A DNA stretch of 64,000 nt from Carallia brachiata. Taxonomy: Eukaryota > Streptophyta > Magnoliopsida > Malpighiales > Rhizophoraceae. The stretch spans positions 2,283,797 through 2,347,796 of the forward strand of contig JADCRB010000068.1 in the NCBI GenBank assembly GCA_021464245.1, in the 5' to 3' direction. Positions 1 to 10,712 of the stretch are shown here, in pieces. Position 1 is the first letter of the stretch. Every line of letters begins with the position of its first letter. The notes beneath the pieces are model-generated. The model made no database searches, was not told the DNA's origin, and saw nothing but the letters and a program-made list of their open reading frames with translations. Both the position numbers and the translations under genes were made by a program.

Positions 1-3000
1 TCAGACCGAGCAGAAGATCGAGCTAAAGAAAGAAAAACTGCATCATCTGGTTCAAGAGTTGTTCTCGAGGATCAGGTTAGAAGAGTTCATTCTTTTTGGT
101 TAATACTTTGCGCTGCGTTTTCTTAGGGTTTTTTTCCCCTTTTCCTCTTTATATGTGCAGTTAAAAGAAGTGGAGATTCAAATTGACATGTTTGATCACC
201 AAAAATCTCAGTTAACTGTGAGTGTGTATTCTACTTGTGTTTATAACTTTATGCCAAGTTTATTTCTTGCGTTTGTTTATCAGGTTATATTTCTACAAAA
301 TGGCCGATTGAGTTGTTGATTTATCACATATTCTCTTTTGCATTTTTCAGTGGTTGTGATGATATTTGTCATTTGTCTCTTACTAGTGACTATAATAGTC
401 AATCCTTTGGTCTGCCAACTTTCCATCTTGTTTTTTCTTTTTTTTTTTGAAATTTTTTGTCGTAGTCTTTGTTACCGAAGCATAGATTTTGACTTTGTGT
501 GTGGGTTTTCCTCAAGGACGTAATGCAACATAAAGTTGAACAAGCAGATAGCCTTACTTCTAAAATTCATGAGCTTGAAGGTCAATTACTGAAAGAGAAA
601 GAGGAATGTAAGAGGTACTTGTTATGTCTACACAATTTTTTACCTTTCTTTCTTTCAATGAGTAATCTGTTATTTTATCCCTTTTCACTTTCAGTGAGCA
701 ATTTCTTATTTTTAACCTCTCTCTTTCAATGGGCAGTCTGTTATTTTAACACTTTTATCCTTCAATTAGCAGTTTGTTAGTATCCTTTGCTGATGGAAGA
801 ACGTGTGCTCTATGAACTTCCCGATTGTATTGCAGGATTAACTCAAAGATCAAGAAGTTTGTCAAAGCACATAGGCGTTATGTAAGGGTTCAAGATGAAC
901 TGAAAAGGCAGGCTCTTATTTTACCTCATTTCTCTTGTTCGGCCTTTTTTGTTTGCCCTTGCCTGTTTCATCAGTCAGCTTATCTGCTTTGAAGATATCT
1001 TCTTTGGAATTTGTAGGTTTGATGTTCAATTTGCTTATAAAAATGCGTAGGTCACAAATTCGACTTCAGGAGTTGGGAGATCGGCTTGGGTCTGGTGCTG
1101 TAGCAACTGGTGGAAATGAAGAAGATTCAAGCATCAATATGTCAGTGATGGAGAGAATATTGCAATAAACCAACAGAATGGCATGCATAGTATCCTTCTT
1201 CAACCAAGAGAAGTTTGCATCTTAAGCTGAGCAGTGCTGAAGAATCAGTCCGAGGTGATTGTCTATTTTGCATTTGTTTAAAAAAGCATTATGGAATTCT
1301 ATGAATCTTTGAATGTCATCTGCCACAAGGTAATGCGGTTGGAGGTGAGTGTGTTAATACGTTGAGAAATGGGCAACTGGGCCCCGAAAATAATGGCAAA
1401 ATCCCTATGGTAGCTAGAATAGGTGATTATCACCGTAATGATCTGGTTGGACCAAAATCAGCTAGTCATGCCAGCTCAGATCCTGTGATTGTTGGACTGC
1501 TGTGTAGTTGGGCAAGTGCATGCCCAAACCAATACATTATAGAAGCGATAGGGTACTTAATGTAAGGGCCGATTGGCTGGCACATCCCTTTCTGGTATGA
1601 CTAGAGATCATCAAACTGTGTTCGATCTTATATAAGAAAAATAAGAAAAGGCTTGGCCCCTTTGAGAATAAAAAATTTAATGATCCAGAAAGGACTTTAC
1701 GACATGTCACATCGAACTATAATCTTGAGTTTCTGACCTTTAATGTTTACTAAACTGATATATAATCTTTCTCTATTATGTTGCCTCATCACCACTATGA
1801 TAAGGATGGCTGGCTGTTGGATTTTGGTGTGCTATTGATTCATCTGATATTGACATTATATCTATAATACTGAATTTCCGCTAACAATGGCCTGTGGAAT
1901 TTGTATTTGTGCTGATGTCTTCATGGAATTCAGCCAATTTAATAGACAACGGTGTATTTGAGGTTGAGACTGCTAGAATGAGAAAGCTCTCACAATTTAT
2001 TGCTCAACCTACTCAATCAAATATCAACAAGGAAACGGAGGTTGTGGATGGTAGAAGTGGTGTCAGCAGCCCATTTCAAATGATGGAAAGCAGAGGAGAG
2101 GAAAGGGTGTTTCTACAAGCATTCCCTCTGCAGATAAGGTTTCTGTTTTCTTCTGTTTCTTTTGCCTTTTACTGAGGGAGTAGTGTATTTGTTAGGTAAT
2201 TGTGCACTCAGTCATATGCAATAGATTAAAAAGAAATTTTTAATCTATGAAAGGATCAATTGAGGATATTTTTAGTTTAAAATGGATCATTGATGGAAGC
2301 CTGTGAATTTGTAAATTAAATAATTGAATTATGCCTGGAGAAAGTGAATGTAAAATGAGTCTGCTGGTCACATATCAAGTCAAAATGTCTAGGACAGAAG
2401 CATCCCTGAGTGCTCCTGTCAGCACATGCCGAGCGTTGGCTACTGCTGGAATACAACTAGTAAATTCTCTAAAACACATTGCCCCAAGTGATTGGGTCTT
2501 CCCTTCGCTGTGCCCTTTTTCCTCAATTCTTTGCTCTTTGTGGGCGCACCTATGTTCCTTGCTTAACCTGTTTATACAAAAATGCATGAGTGTATTTCTG
2601 AGCACATGTCATGGAATCTTGTCCAGGCTTCAGGAACATTCTGGGTTCCTATTTTGTTTTTGCGTGAGCATCATCCTCATTGCATTGATATGTTGAAGCC
2701 AACATGTAGAAATATCAACTGATTTTATCATATGAATGTGCAGCAGAAGGTTTCAGTTTCAGGATTAACACTACCATCAACCAGCATGGCTGCTCATGCA
2801 AATGATGAAGTAGTGGATACTGAAGAGGACAATGTCGAGGTGGTTGAAAATTATTCCACAGAAATTGATAAAGGAACGCCTGCGAATGAGCTCAGAAGTT
2901 TACCATTTTTGCCTCCCCCACCTCCTCCACTCCGTCGAAATGCTTATTCACAGGTTGGAATAGTTTGCTGATCTCTGTCTTCCAGTAGATTTGCTTGTAT

Positions 3001-3247
3001 TGCTGTTTGGCTCGGTTTTTTCCTAGCTTATGTGAAGTTATAATGACTTACATTGGGAGTTTGGGCTATGCCCTGTCTGAGAAATTGTTATCTCCTACTC
3101 CTAGGGTTGTAGATTGACTGTCACGTCTGCAACTTTTATGCACTTAGCATCTAATATTGAGCTCTTTCGATTGGTTGGCAGTATCAAGGTGAAGATGAGA
3201 ATGTGGACCTAGAAGAATTGGAGACGGCAGAGGTGGACATTGTTTAA
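1..3247 (+). CDS. CCCH zinc-finger protein, C-terminal part (C3H40-like), frame-disrupted
   Basis: 3' portion of a multi-exon gene whose start, and presumably its zinc fingers, lies left of the window. Exons I can place: 1-75, 161-217, 517-614, 836-907, 1051-1254, 1330 to about 1422 (3' end uncertain), 1934-2138, 2747-2953, 3182-3247 (TAA). The product is charged and coiled-coil-like (LKEVEIQIDMFDHQKSQLT; SKIHELEGQLLKEKEECKR), with a conserved block RSQIRLQELGDRLG, a poly-proline stretch (FLPPPPPPLRR) and an acidic end EDENVDLEELETAEVDIV. These resemble plant CCCH proteins of the C3H40/C3H13 type, from memory. The intron after 907 starts with GC. Exon 5 needs two 1-nt corrections (near 1138 and 1185) and exon 7 one (near 2100) to keep conserved-looking frames. 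The locus is therefore either decaying or carries sequence errors. RNA-related function is inferred from the family only. Confidence 0.6.
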
Positions 3248-4272
3248 CGACACCATGACTGTTATATTTACTCTACATATCTATTGGTGTTAAAAATTGT
3301 GGAACCAGACCTGACGACCTCTCTCTATGTATGTGTTTTGGTTACGTTGCCATCGTTCTGTTTTCATTCAAGGAGTTGGTTACACCAATTGTTTTTTAGT
3401 TTTGGTTCCTGCTTTTGCTTTCGGTTGGATAAATTATTGTTAGTGAAAAACTATTTAGCTTAATTTTAACACTTTGTTTGGGAGGAAGGAAAAGAGGTAA
3501 GAGAGAAAGTGAGAATAAAAGTGATGATTGTTGTGTTTAGATAATGTTTAAAAAACAGGAAGAGGGAAAATTTTTGATTTGCTTTTTCCTCCTCACCCAC
3601 AAAATTGAGAGAAAATCGTTAATTTTCTTAACTAATTTTATTAGATGATTCTATTATACTTATAGTATACTTATATCAATTTTATTATGAGAATAAAACT
3701 GATGTTCTGATGCGTGTATTATTTTCTTCGTCCTTCATTTTTTTTTCAAAGAACAAATTTTTAATTTTTTGTTCTTTTTTGTTGAAAATAAAATTTATTT
3801 TACACCTCCAATTTTTTTCTCATTTTCCTCTCTCACTTTTCTCTTTTATCTTTTTTTACCTTTTTTTATTCAAACACGGAGTAAAGAATCAGTACATAAT
3901 AAGTATAAGAGAAAATTTTTCTCGTTTTTCTTCATTTTGTTTAAAACGATAATTAAAATCGCTGATTTTTTTTTTATTTTTATCTGGGCGTTTTTAACTG
4001 ACCCCTATTCTTGTTAATGGCGGCCCATCCTTTACGCCCCTTATATTACGGACAACAATCCATTTAAAAAAAAAAAAAGCACTTATGCGAGGCAACCAAA
4101 TGCACCAGTTTCAAACAAAATGAAAAATTTTTCTCTAAAAAAGAAAACAAAATGAAAAAATTCCACCTTGAAGAGAGCGCCAAAGACATCGAACCACTAT
4201 AACCAGTTGACAATGAAAGAACAATATATTCAGGATTCAAAATTATATTTTCAGGTTTTACCGGTAAAAACA
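3248..4272. other. AT-rich intergenic DNA between convergent genes
   Basis: 3' flanks of the CCCH gene (+) and PEX22 (-). Around 3465-3900 a pyrimidine/purine-rich stretch begins with a cactttgtttgggagg-like end and closes with a roughly complementary tcaaacacggagtaaa end. This is probably a degenerate MITE, but no clean target-site duplication was seen. No gene. Confidence 0.5.
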
Positions 4273-6795
4273 TCAAATGCATCCAAAGAACTGTTCTAAG
4301 GATGGAGCGTTGAAGACATTTGTGGCCATCCGTTCGGGTCTAATAGGAGAAACATGAAGCTGATATCTGATAAACCTCTGTAACAAAGAAAAATCAAACC
4401 CAGGTTATGCACACTGGAAGAGTAAACGTACTAATATCAAAACACTGTCAAGTGTAATGTGATTTGTATAAAAAAAACAGTGAGTGAGAAATATACAGCT
4501 AACTGAGAGATGATTTCAGGATTGGTGTCAACATGCCAGTCCGGCTCTAGTTGCCGCACAAAAGATGACCTTCCGATCTCTGTGCTACAGAAAAGTACCT
4601 GCAGAGTACACTCATGATTCATGACCAAAAAAAAAGCAAGTTTTGTTTGCTGTAGGATCACATCATTAAATAATTGCTTCAAATTCACAAAGACAAGTCA
4701 TATAATAAAGACAACACAGACGACACCACTCCAAAAGCAAATCTTTTTTACCTTATCTTTGACTAAACCACCAGATGTGAATATACCAGCATTCTCCAGA
4801 GCCATAAGAATTTTTTGCTGCAGGACAATGTGCGGCAAAGCAAGTCACCACACAAGTTATCAACAGAGAACAAGGCAAAATGATAAGTCAACCAATAAGC
4901 AAAACTAATGCATTAGTTGAAAAAACTACATGATGCTGATTCAAAACCAACACTTTATTGAAGAGCAAGTGGTCTAAGCCAATTATCAAGAAGGGGCATC
5001 CTCAAAATTACTCTTAAGGAATTAAAAGATCGATGGGCAACCCAGCTGAGCATGTGAAATAGATACAGCTGATGTCATACCAAACTATAAGGGAAAAATA
5101 TTGGAAACTGCTAAGTTATCCTCTCAGAGTAAATTGATGATGGTTATTGATCTTATTTATTATCCATCAGATATAACATGCATGAAATTATCCCAGAATG
5201 GTAGTACTATGTGATGCGTCAACACGAACCAGAGAGGAGATGCTAGAGATTTAACATAAGATCAATTGCCTGTACTTGAACTAACTTTATGAATGATACT
5301 TATTCAACATAGAGATGCAAAGCTCACCAAATCCTAATACTTTATAATTGCAAGCAAGGAGATAGAATCATGGAAACCAAGCATGGGAAGGTCTGCTTAA
5401 CCAACAAAACTGCTCATACACCCAGAATTATTTTAATAAAATAAGCTTTAACGGAACATGAAATTAAACGGCATGTCGCAAACAAGAGATATCTATACTC
5501 GAAGCATGCACATAAAAACTTGCTTACTATACCATGAGGTGCATGGCATGCAACTAATCTTAGCAAAACTAATTTAAAGGTGAATAATGTTTTACACAAC
5601 GAAGTTTAAACTCACTTCACTTTCATCATCAATAACTCTTTCCATAATAGAGATCGCAAAATTTTGCAATCTCCAAGAGCACCTCCAGTACAGAGGACCT
5701 CACAGTAGCTTGTTTCTGGCCAAAAGCCAACAAAACAAGTTAGTTCATCACCAATTTCTCTTTCAATCACAAAATAGCTGAATGAAGCATCTTACTACCT
5801 GAAGCTCCTCTGGACTACTTTCTTCAAGAACTACTCCAAGCAAACGACATGTAACCTACATAAAACATCTTCATTAAGGCATGAAATCATAAACAAAATA
5901 AACAAGTTGTACACGAACAGCTGTGTTATGTCATTATCTTATGAGTTATGACACATGCCCTGCAAAGCAAATCTGAGCAGTGGTAGAAATTATCGTTCAC
6001 ATCAGGTTGGGAACTCATTTACCTTTCTTCCTTCGCTCAACTTTTGCCTAATTATTTGCCCCAAAGTCGGCTGAAAAACAATTACAAAGTACCACAAGAA
6101 TGAGCAAACTCTACTTATATAACAATTGCAATTCTACATTTGCAACGAGTTCGTTCTCAGTCTTGCCTTGACTGGCTGGAAGAACTGATCCACAACATTT
6201 TGTGCCCTCAAATCCTCCGAAGACGAGCAAACGCCGGAAGGCATCACCGTTGCATTTGATTGAGTTGTGGCAATGGAACTACTAGCGGTCGGACCTCGGC
6301 ATTTTGGTTGCCTTCTTTGAGGCCCACTACGCGTTCTAAAAAGTCTCCACGTAAAGACAATTGCAACAGCAAACCCCGCTATTGCCCCAACCGACCGCGA
6401 ATCCTGAACCCAACATTGAAGTACAAAGAAACAATGGAACATCTTTTAAGGTTTAACTACTTGCACTAAGCAAAAAGAAGAGCTGAACCGGAACACGAAA
6501 CAACTTCACTTGTACCACACAAAATTAAGTGTTAAACCTAATTTCATGTAGAAACGTACATTTCACATATTTCCAGCCAATTATAAAGCAATTACGATGA
6601 ACCTAGAAAACAAAACCCTACCATAGCCTCGCCAAAAATTTAAAAAAAAAAAAAAAAAAAAAACAGCGAGAGAGAGAGGAAAGCACTGACCAGATGACGA
6701 AGAAAGGTCGGGAGAAGATTGGACATTTTGAGAGTCAGAAAAGCTCCGAGCCGCTTGATCAGCTGCAGCAGCTCGTCTTTCGATGACTCTGCCAT
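4273..6795 (-). CDS. PEX22: Peroxin PEX22, with one frame break
   Basis: Peroxisomal membrane anchor that recruits and activates the ubiquitin-conjugating enzyme PEX4 for recycling of the PEX5 import receptor (known for the family). Eight exons on the minus strand: 6691-6795 (ATG at 6795), 6167-6403, 6023-6070, 5799-5855, 5616-5715, 4752-4817, 4497-4598, 4273-4377 (TGA). About 273 residues when the frame is repaired; the Arabidopsis protein is about 283. Exon 1 gives MAESSKDELLQLIKRL. Exon 2 holds the membrane segment SVGAIAGFAVAIVFTWRLF, then a linker and VVDQFFQPVK. Later exons give PTLGQIIRQKLSEGRK, VLFCSTEIGRSSFVRQLEPD and the end LEQFFGCI. Intron 2 begins with GC (AAG|GCAAGA). Exon 5 is 100 nt and lacks 2 nt near 5640, so as written the protein stops a few codons after DLY. 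Identity is secure; integrity of this allele is not. Confidence 0.88.
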
Positions 6796-8507
6796 TCGGC
6801 TAATTAATCCTAATTTAATCTAATAATCTCTGCAGATACGTCAAAATACCATGCAAAATCGAAAACGCTGTGTCGTTTTCAAGGAAGCGAAGTTCAGAAC
6901 CGCCAACGGCGGCCTTTGCCTCTCGGAGAAGCTTAGAGGCTTAGATTTCCGACGGCTGCAGCCAATTCTTGACACGGCGAGAAGACGCGGAAGCTGGCGT
7001 TTTGCGTCAACGATCGATTCTGAAATATGTTTGGCCTTTTATGTCTTTTTAGTGTACTTTTCTTCTAAAGCAAGCGACAACGTTTTGGCTTTGGGCATGA
7101 GAAATTCTCATCCTATATTTTTATTTTTTTTAACGAAATAACTAAAAATTTTGAATACATATTGATGTCCCGGTAGGTTTTATGTTGAATTTTGTATCGA
7201 TTGAAACTGAAAATGTTATTTTTAAAATCAGAATTGATATTTTTGAAACGCTTGTTATTTTTACATTTTAAAAATATCAGTTATAATTTTAAAAATAACA
7301 GTTGCAGTTTCATTCAAAACAAATCTCAAATAGAATCGCCAAATATAAAACAATCAAAAATTTTATACGCGAAGTTAAGTTTGCTCATTACATCTTCCAA
7401 AATAAGTTACCAATTCTACTCTCAAAAAAAAAAAAAAAAAAAAAAGATACTAATCGTGTACGATATAATTAAAATTGATTGATTGAGATTAATATAAAAT
7501 TCATTATGTGGAATAATGATGATCCATTAACAAGTAACTCTGATAGTATTATAAATTTTTTAATTCTTTTGTATTTTTTTTAAGATTACAAGGTTAAAAT
7601 TTGAACTTGTTATTAAATAACTTATTAATCAACCAAAACCGATCGATTAAAATTCTCTTTTTTTTATTCACTAAAAAATTTATTAAATTATATAATAAAA
7701 ATAATTATCTTATTTCATAAATTTCATTCTCCCTTTTCAAAATGAAATCTAAAATTTAAAGTAAAAATCTAAATTCTAACCATAGTTCTGAAGATATTCT
7801 TTTTGTTTTATACGATCGAATTGTGGGCATAAAATGAAGAGCACCCATGGGCCACGAGGCCGTGTAAACTTACAATTGGTAAGGCTGGAGGACTCCGAAG
7901 TGAGAAATTCGGGGCCCACGAAGTCCATATAACAAGAACCTTGAGCCCCATTCTTAATTACTCCAAAACTACTGCTAAAATGGAAAAGAAAAAAAAAATG
8001 AAATTTGATTTTTTTTTTTGAAATTTGCATCGACTGCACTTACTTTCCCAAAATGCTCATTTAGTCACAGTATATACAGTATCAATATTTTAAAATTTTT
8101 TTTTTTAGACTCTCCCTATTTTTATGAAAGTTAAATATTGATGTTGCCTTTTACAAGCAGTCATATTGATCAATATGAATTTGCTTATCTTTCCTAATGA
8201 ATATGAACTCTTTCATATGTTTAGCATGAAACATAGTTGAATCGTAGTTACTTGAATATTTGAAAATTTTTTAAGAATGTTTATTGTCCCCCAACAATAT
8301 ATTTCATTACCCTCTGTTGCATTTAGTAAATGCGTCAATTTAGGGTTAATTCTTGGAACTAGGAAATAAAATTTGGTCACTTAATACAAGTGTAAATATT
8401 AAACGCAAAAAGAAAAAGGTCGAATCTACCATTTTGTTGTTGCGAGAATTACTCTCGAGTTAAATCCAACAAGAAAAGGTCCAGAGCAGCGAATTCAAAT
8501 GATAAGG
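6796..8507. other. Intergenic DNA, PEX22 promoter side
   Basis: Upstream region of PEX22. A short foldback element of about 150 bp (about 7185-7330) reads ttgaa...gttattttt...aaaaataac...ttcaa and resembles foldbacks at 58.46-58.87 kb and 59.65-59.81 kb. The rest is AT-rich with homopolymers. The open frames here show no protein family signal. Confidence 0.5.
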
Positions 8508-9751
8508 TCAATCCACTACTTGAGGTGGGGAAGAATTCTGAGAGACTTCTATTGAAATTTCTGCCGCATCATCCACGCCATTAGAGATTATAGGCCTCTC
8601 AATTCTCTGGATAGAATTGCTCAACATCATCTCTTTCTCTAAGTGCAAGCAGTAGCTTTCAAAGACTCGAGAGCTGACCATGACCCCAAAATCCAAAAGT
8701 AGAAGGAATTCCAGTTCGAGTCTGTTTAGTTCCGCATTGCTAACTCCTCCAACGCGAGCATAGAGTGCATTATTGTAATGCCTGCAACAGGAGATCACAA
8801 TTTAGTATAGCCCATTTTACAAGCAAAGAACAAAACGTCATTATATTGTCGTGAAGCCAACTAAGATAAGCCTGGATAAGCAATAGCAGAGACTCTAACA
8901 GAAGGGTTCCCTAATTCAATTGAAACTAGAGCTGGCAGATAACCAGAGAACAATTAAAAAAAAAAAAATTCTTTGAGAAGCTAATACCCAAACCATATTA
9001 ATGCTGTAAACTAAGAACACCAATACATTATAGAATTTTAGTATTTTAATTAATATTCTGAATACAATAAAATAGATAATTTTTACAATATAAATTAAAA
9101 ATTGTTATTCTTTTGTTGTAAATATTATCAATCTTATTATAAAAATTATCTATTTTATTTCATTCTAGACACAATCCAAATACCAAAATTTTGCACATCA
9201 ATATTTTCTCATAAATTAATAAGATAAATCAATAGGGATAAGAAGAAAAATGAAAAGCACGAGAATATAAATAGCAAAAAAAACACAAAATCCACCACCA
9301 GTACATTAACAGAGAAGAGAGAGAAAACCCACACATCATCCAGCATCTTTGAAGCAACCATGACACTTGTGACCAGCAACCTATGTACATTCAATGATAC
9401 TACAAGCGAGTCAGGGTATTTGTGCAGCAGCCTGTCTATATACACATACCCAACCACAAAGCAAGACGGGCTACAACTTGTGTACTTATATAGCCTCTCC
9501 AAGTACTTTTGTATACTTATAGCAGGCGCCCTCACTCCATGAAAGGCTTTCAAGCTCTTTCCAAGCCAAGCCGAGTAGCAGCTCATCCCATCTAGCTGCT
9601 TGCTCAAGCCATCCATAAGCCCGTCATTTCGAGCCACTAGCTTCTCTAGAACAAAAGATAAAATAGTAAGAACTCTCGGCGTAGTTGACTCAGATGGACT
9701 TGGCTCCGGTTGCCAGCAGTCGTTGCTGGTGAACTCGCCGTTGGCTAACAT
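8508..9751 (-). CDS. CYCU1-1: U-type (P-type) cyclin, CYCU1-1-like
   Basis: Small PHO80-like cyclin expected to bind CDKA-type kinases and link nutrient or hormone state to division (family knowledge). Two exons on the minus strand: 9333-9751 (ATG at 9751) and 8508-8781, spliced inside the V of LDDVHYNN; 230 residues, normal for the family. The cyclin fold is seen in TPRVLTILSFVLEKLVARND, SISIQKYLERLYKY with SI- to AI-type variation, CSPSCFVVGYVYIDRLLHKY, LNVHRLLVTSVMVASKMLDD, ALYARVGGVSNAELNRLELE and SRVFESYCLHLEKEM. It is much closer to Arabidopsis At3g21870 (CYCU1-1/CYCP2;1) than to other U cyclins, from memory. The frame is intact throughout. Between PEX22 and the B-box genes it is in the same relative place as in Arabidopsis. 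Confidence 0.92.
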
Positions 9752-10712
9752 TTAAGAGACCATTACGAGGGCTCAAAGGGAAAATTCTAAAAGAGATCTA
9801 CTCGAGACGTTGGAGTGGCTTAACAAATGGCAACTAGGTCGTGCCTATGCGAGAGCTATCTCCTTTATCCGCGATATGGAAGGCGTGAGAGGGTCTTTGA
9901 CACGTGTACATTTGCCGATCTGTCAGTGGAACTAGTGTTCAACTGGATTTGGTGTGCATTGCTTGAAATTTGGATGGCAAAATATGTGGCGCCGGTGGTG
10001 TGGACATTCAGATGGGATGGTAATGGGTCCCACGAGTGTGAAATATAGGGAATGAACGAGCCTCTCTTAGGCAGCACCTTTGCTGAGTGAGACTTATCTT
10101 GGCAGGATCAGTGAGCAACTTGCATTTTTAACCACCCTTATCCAGCGTTCTATACATGGCCAGAATTATGTGACCCAAGAATTATACCCAGCAATTTTGC
10201 CCTCTGAAAATCAAGTGGATCTAATTTTTGTCCGTACATCGGAAAAGGTCAAGGAACTATTCCAACTTAGCGGCAGGTGCGACTGTCACTATGGTGGCCA
10301 AAAAATGAAGCTGTCTTTGTAGATTTGTTTAAGCTAGCAGTCCGAAAGCTGAACACGGAAATACCGAATTCCACAAAAGTTTCGTGTTTGATATCCAAAC
10401 ACAAGAATTTCACGGAAATTCTTTCATTCTATGCATTCTGAAGTCAATTTTTGGATCCCTCGACGTATGAGAATCCCATTAAAAAAAAAAAATCAGATAA
10501 AACGCAGTTTTACCCTTATTTTCAATAACATATGGACAGCCGGGTGTTCACCAAATTTTCATTATCATTGAACGATTTATTCTTTCTATGAGCAAAAAAA
10601 ATGATTAAATCAACTAAAAATTTGAGATGGAAAGGAAAATCCCTTTCTGCCAAAAATAAAGAGGATAACATCAGTACCTCGGATGACGCTCTCTAAGACA
10701 ACCATTTCTTGT
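9752..10712. other. Cyclin promoter and 3' flank of the EXS gene
   Basis: Contains the presumed 5' leader of the cyclin gene on its left and the 3' UTR of the EXS gene on its right. A cacgtgt core occurs near 9900. The open frames on both strands here show no recognisable domain. Confidence 0.45.

Noticed and set aside
499..780. 93-codon open frame
   Set aside because: Runs from a real exon (517-614) of the CCCH gene through its donor into the intron; only the exon part is coding.
1138..1190. A 50-nt intron (gtcagt ... catag) to explain the CCCH frame change
   Set aside because: Too short for a plant intron, removes conserved-looking residues and does not restore the downstream frame.
6023..6070. 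Suspected frame slip in PEX22 exon 3
   Set aside because: Recount gives 48 nt, in frame (PTLGQIIRQKLSEGRK). Only exon 5 is disrupted.
6851..7141. 96-codon open frame upstream of PEX22
   Set aside because: No family features; promoter/leader sequence of PEX22.
9827..10322. Open frames upstream of the cyclin on both strands
   Set aside because: Fall in the cyclin leader/promoter; no domain, no splice consistency.
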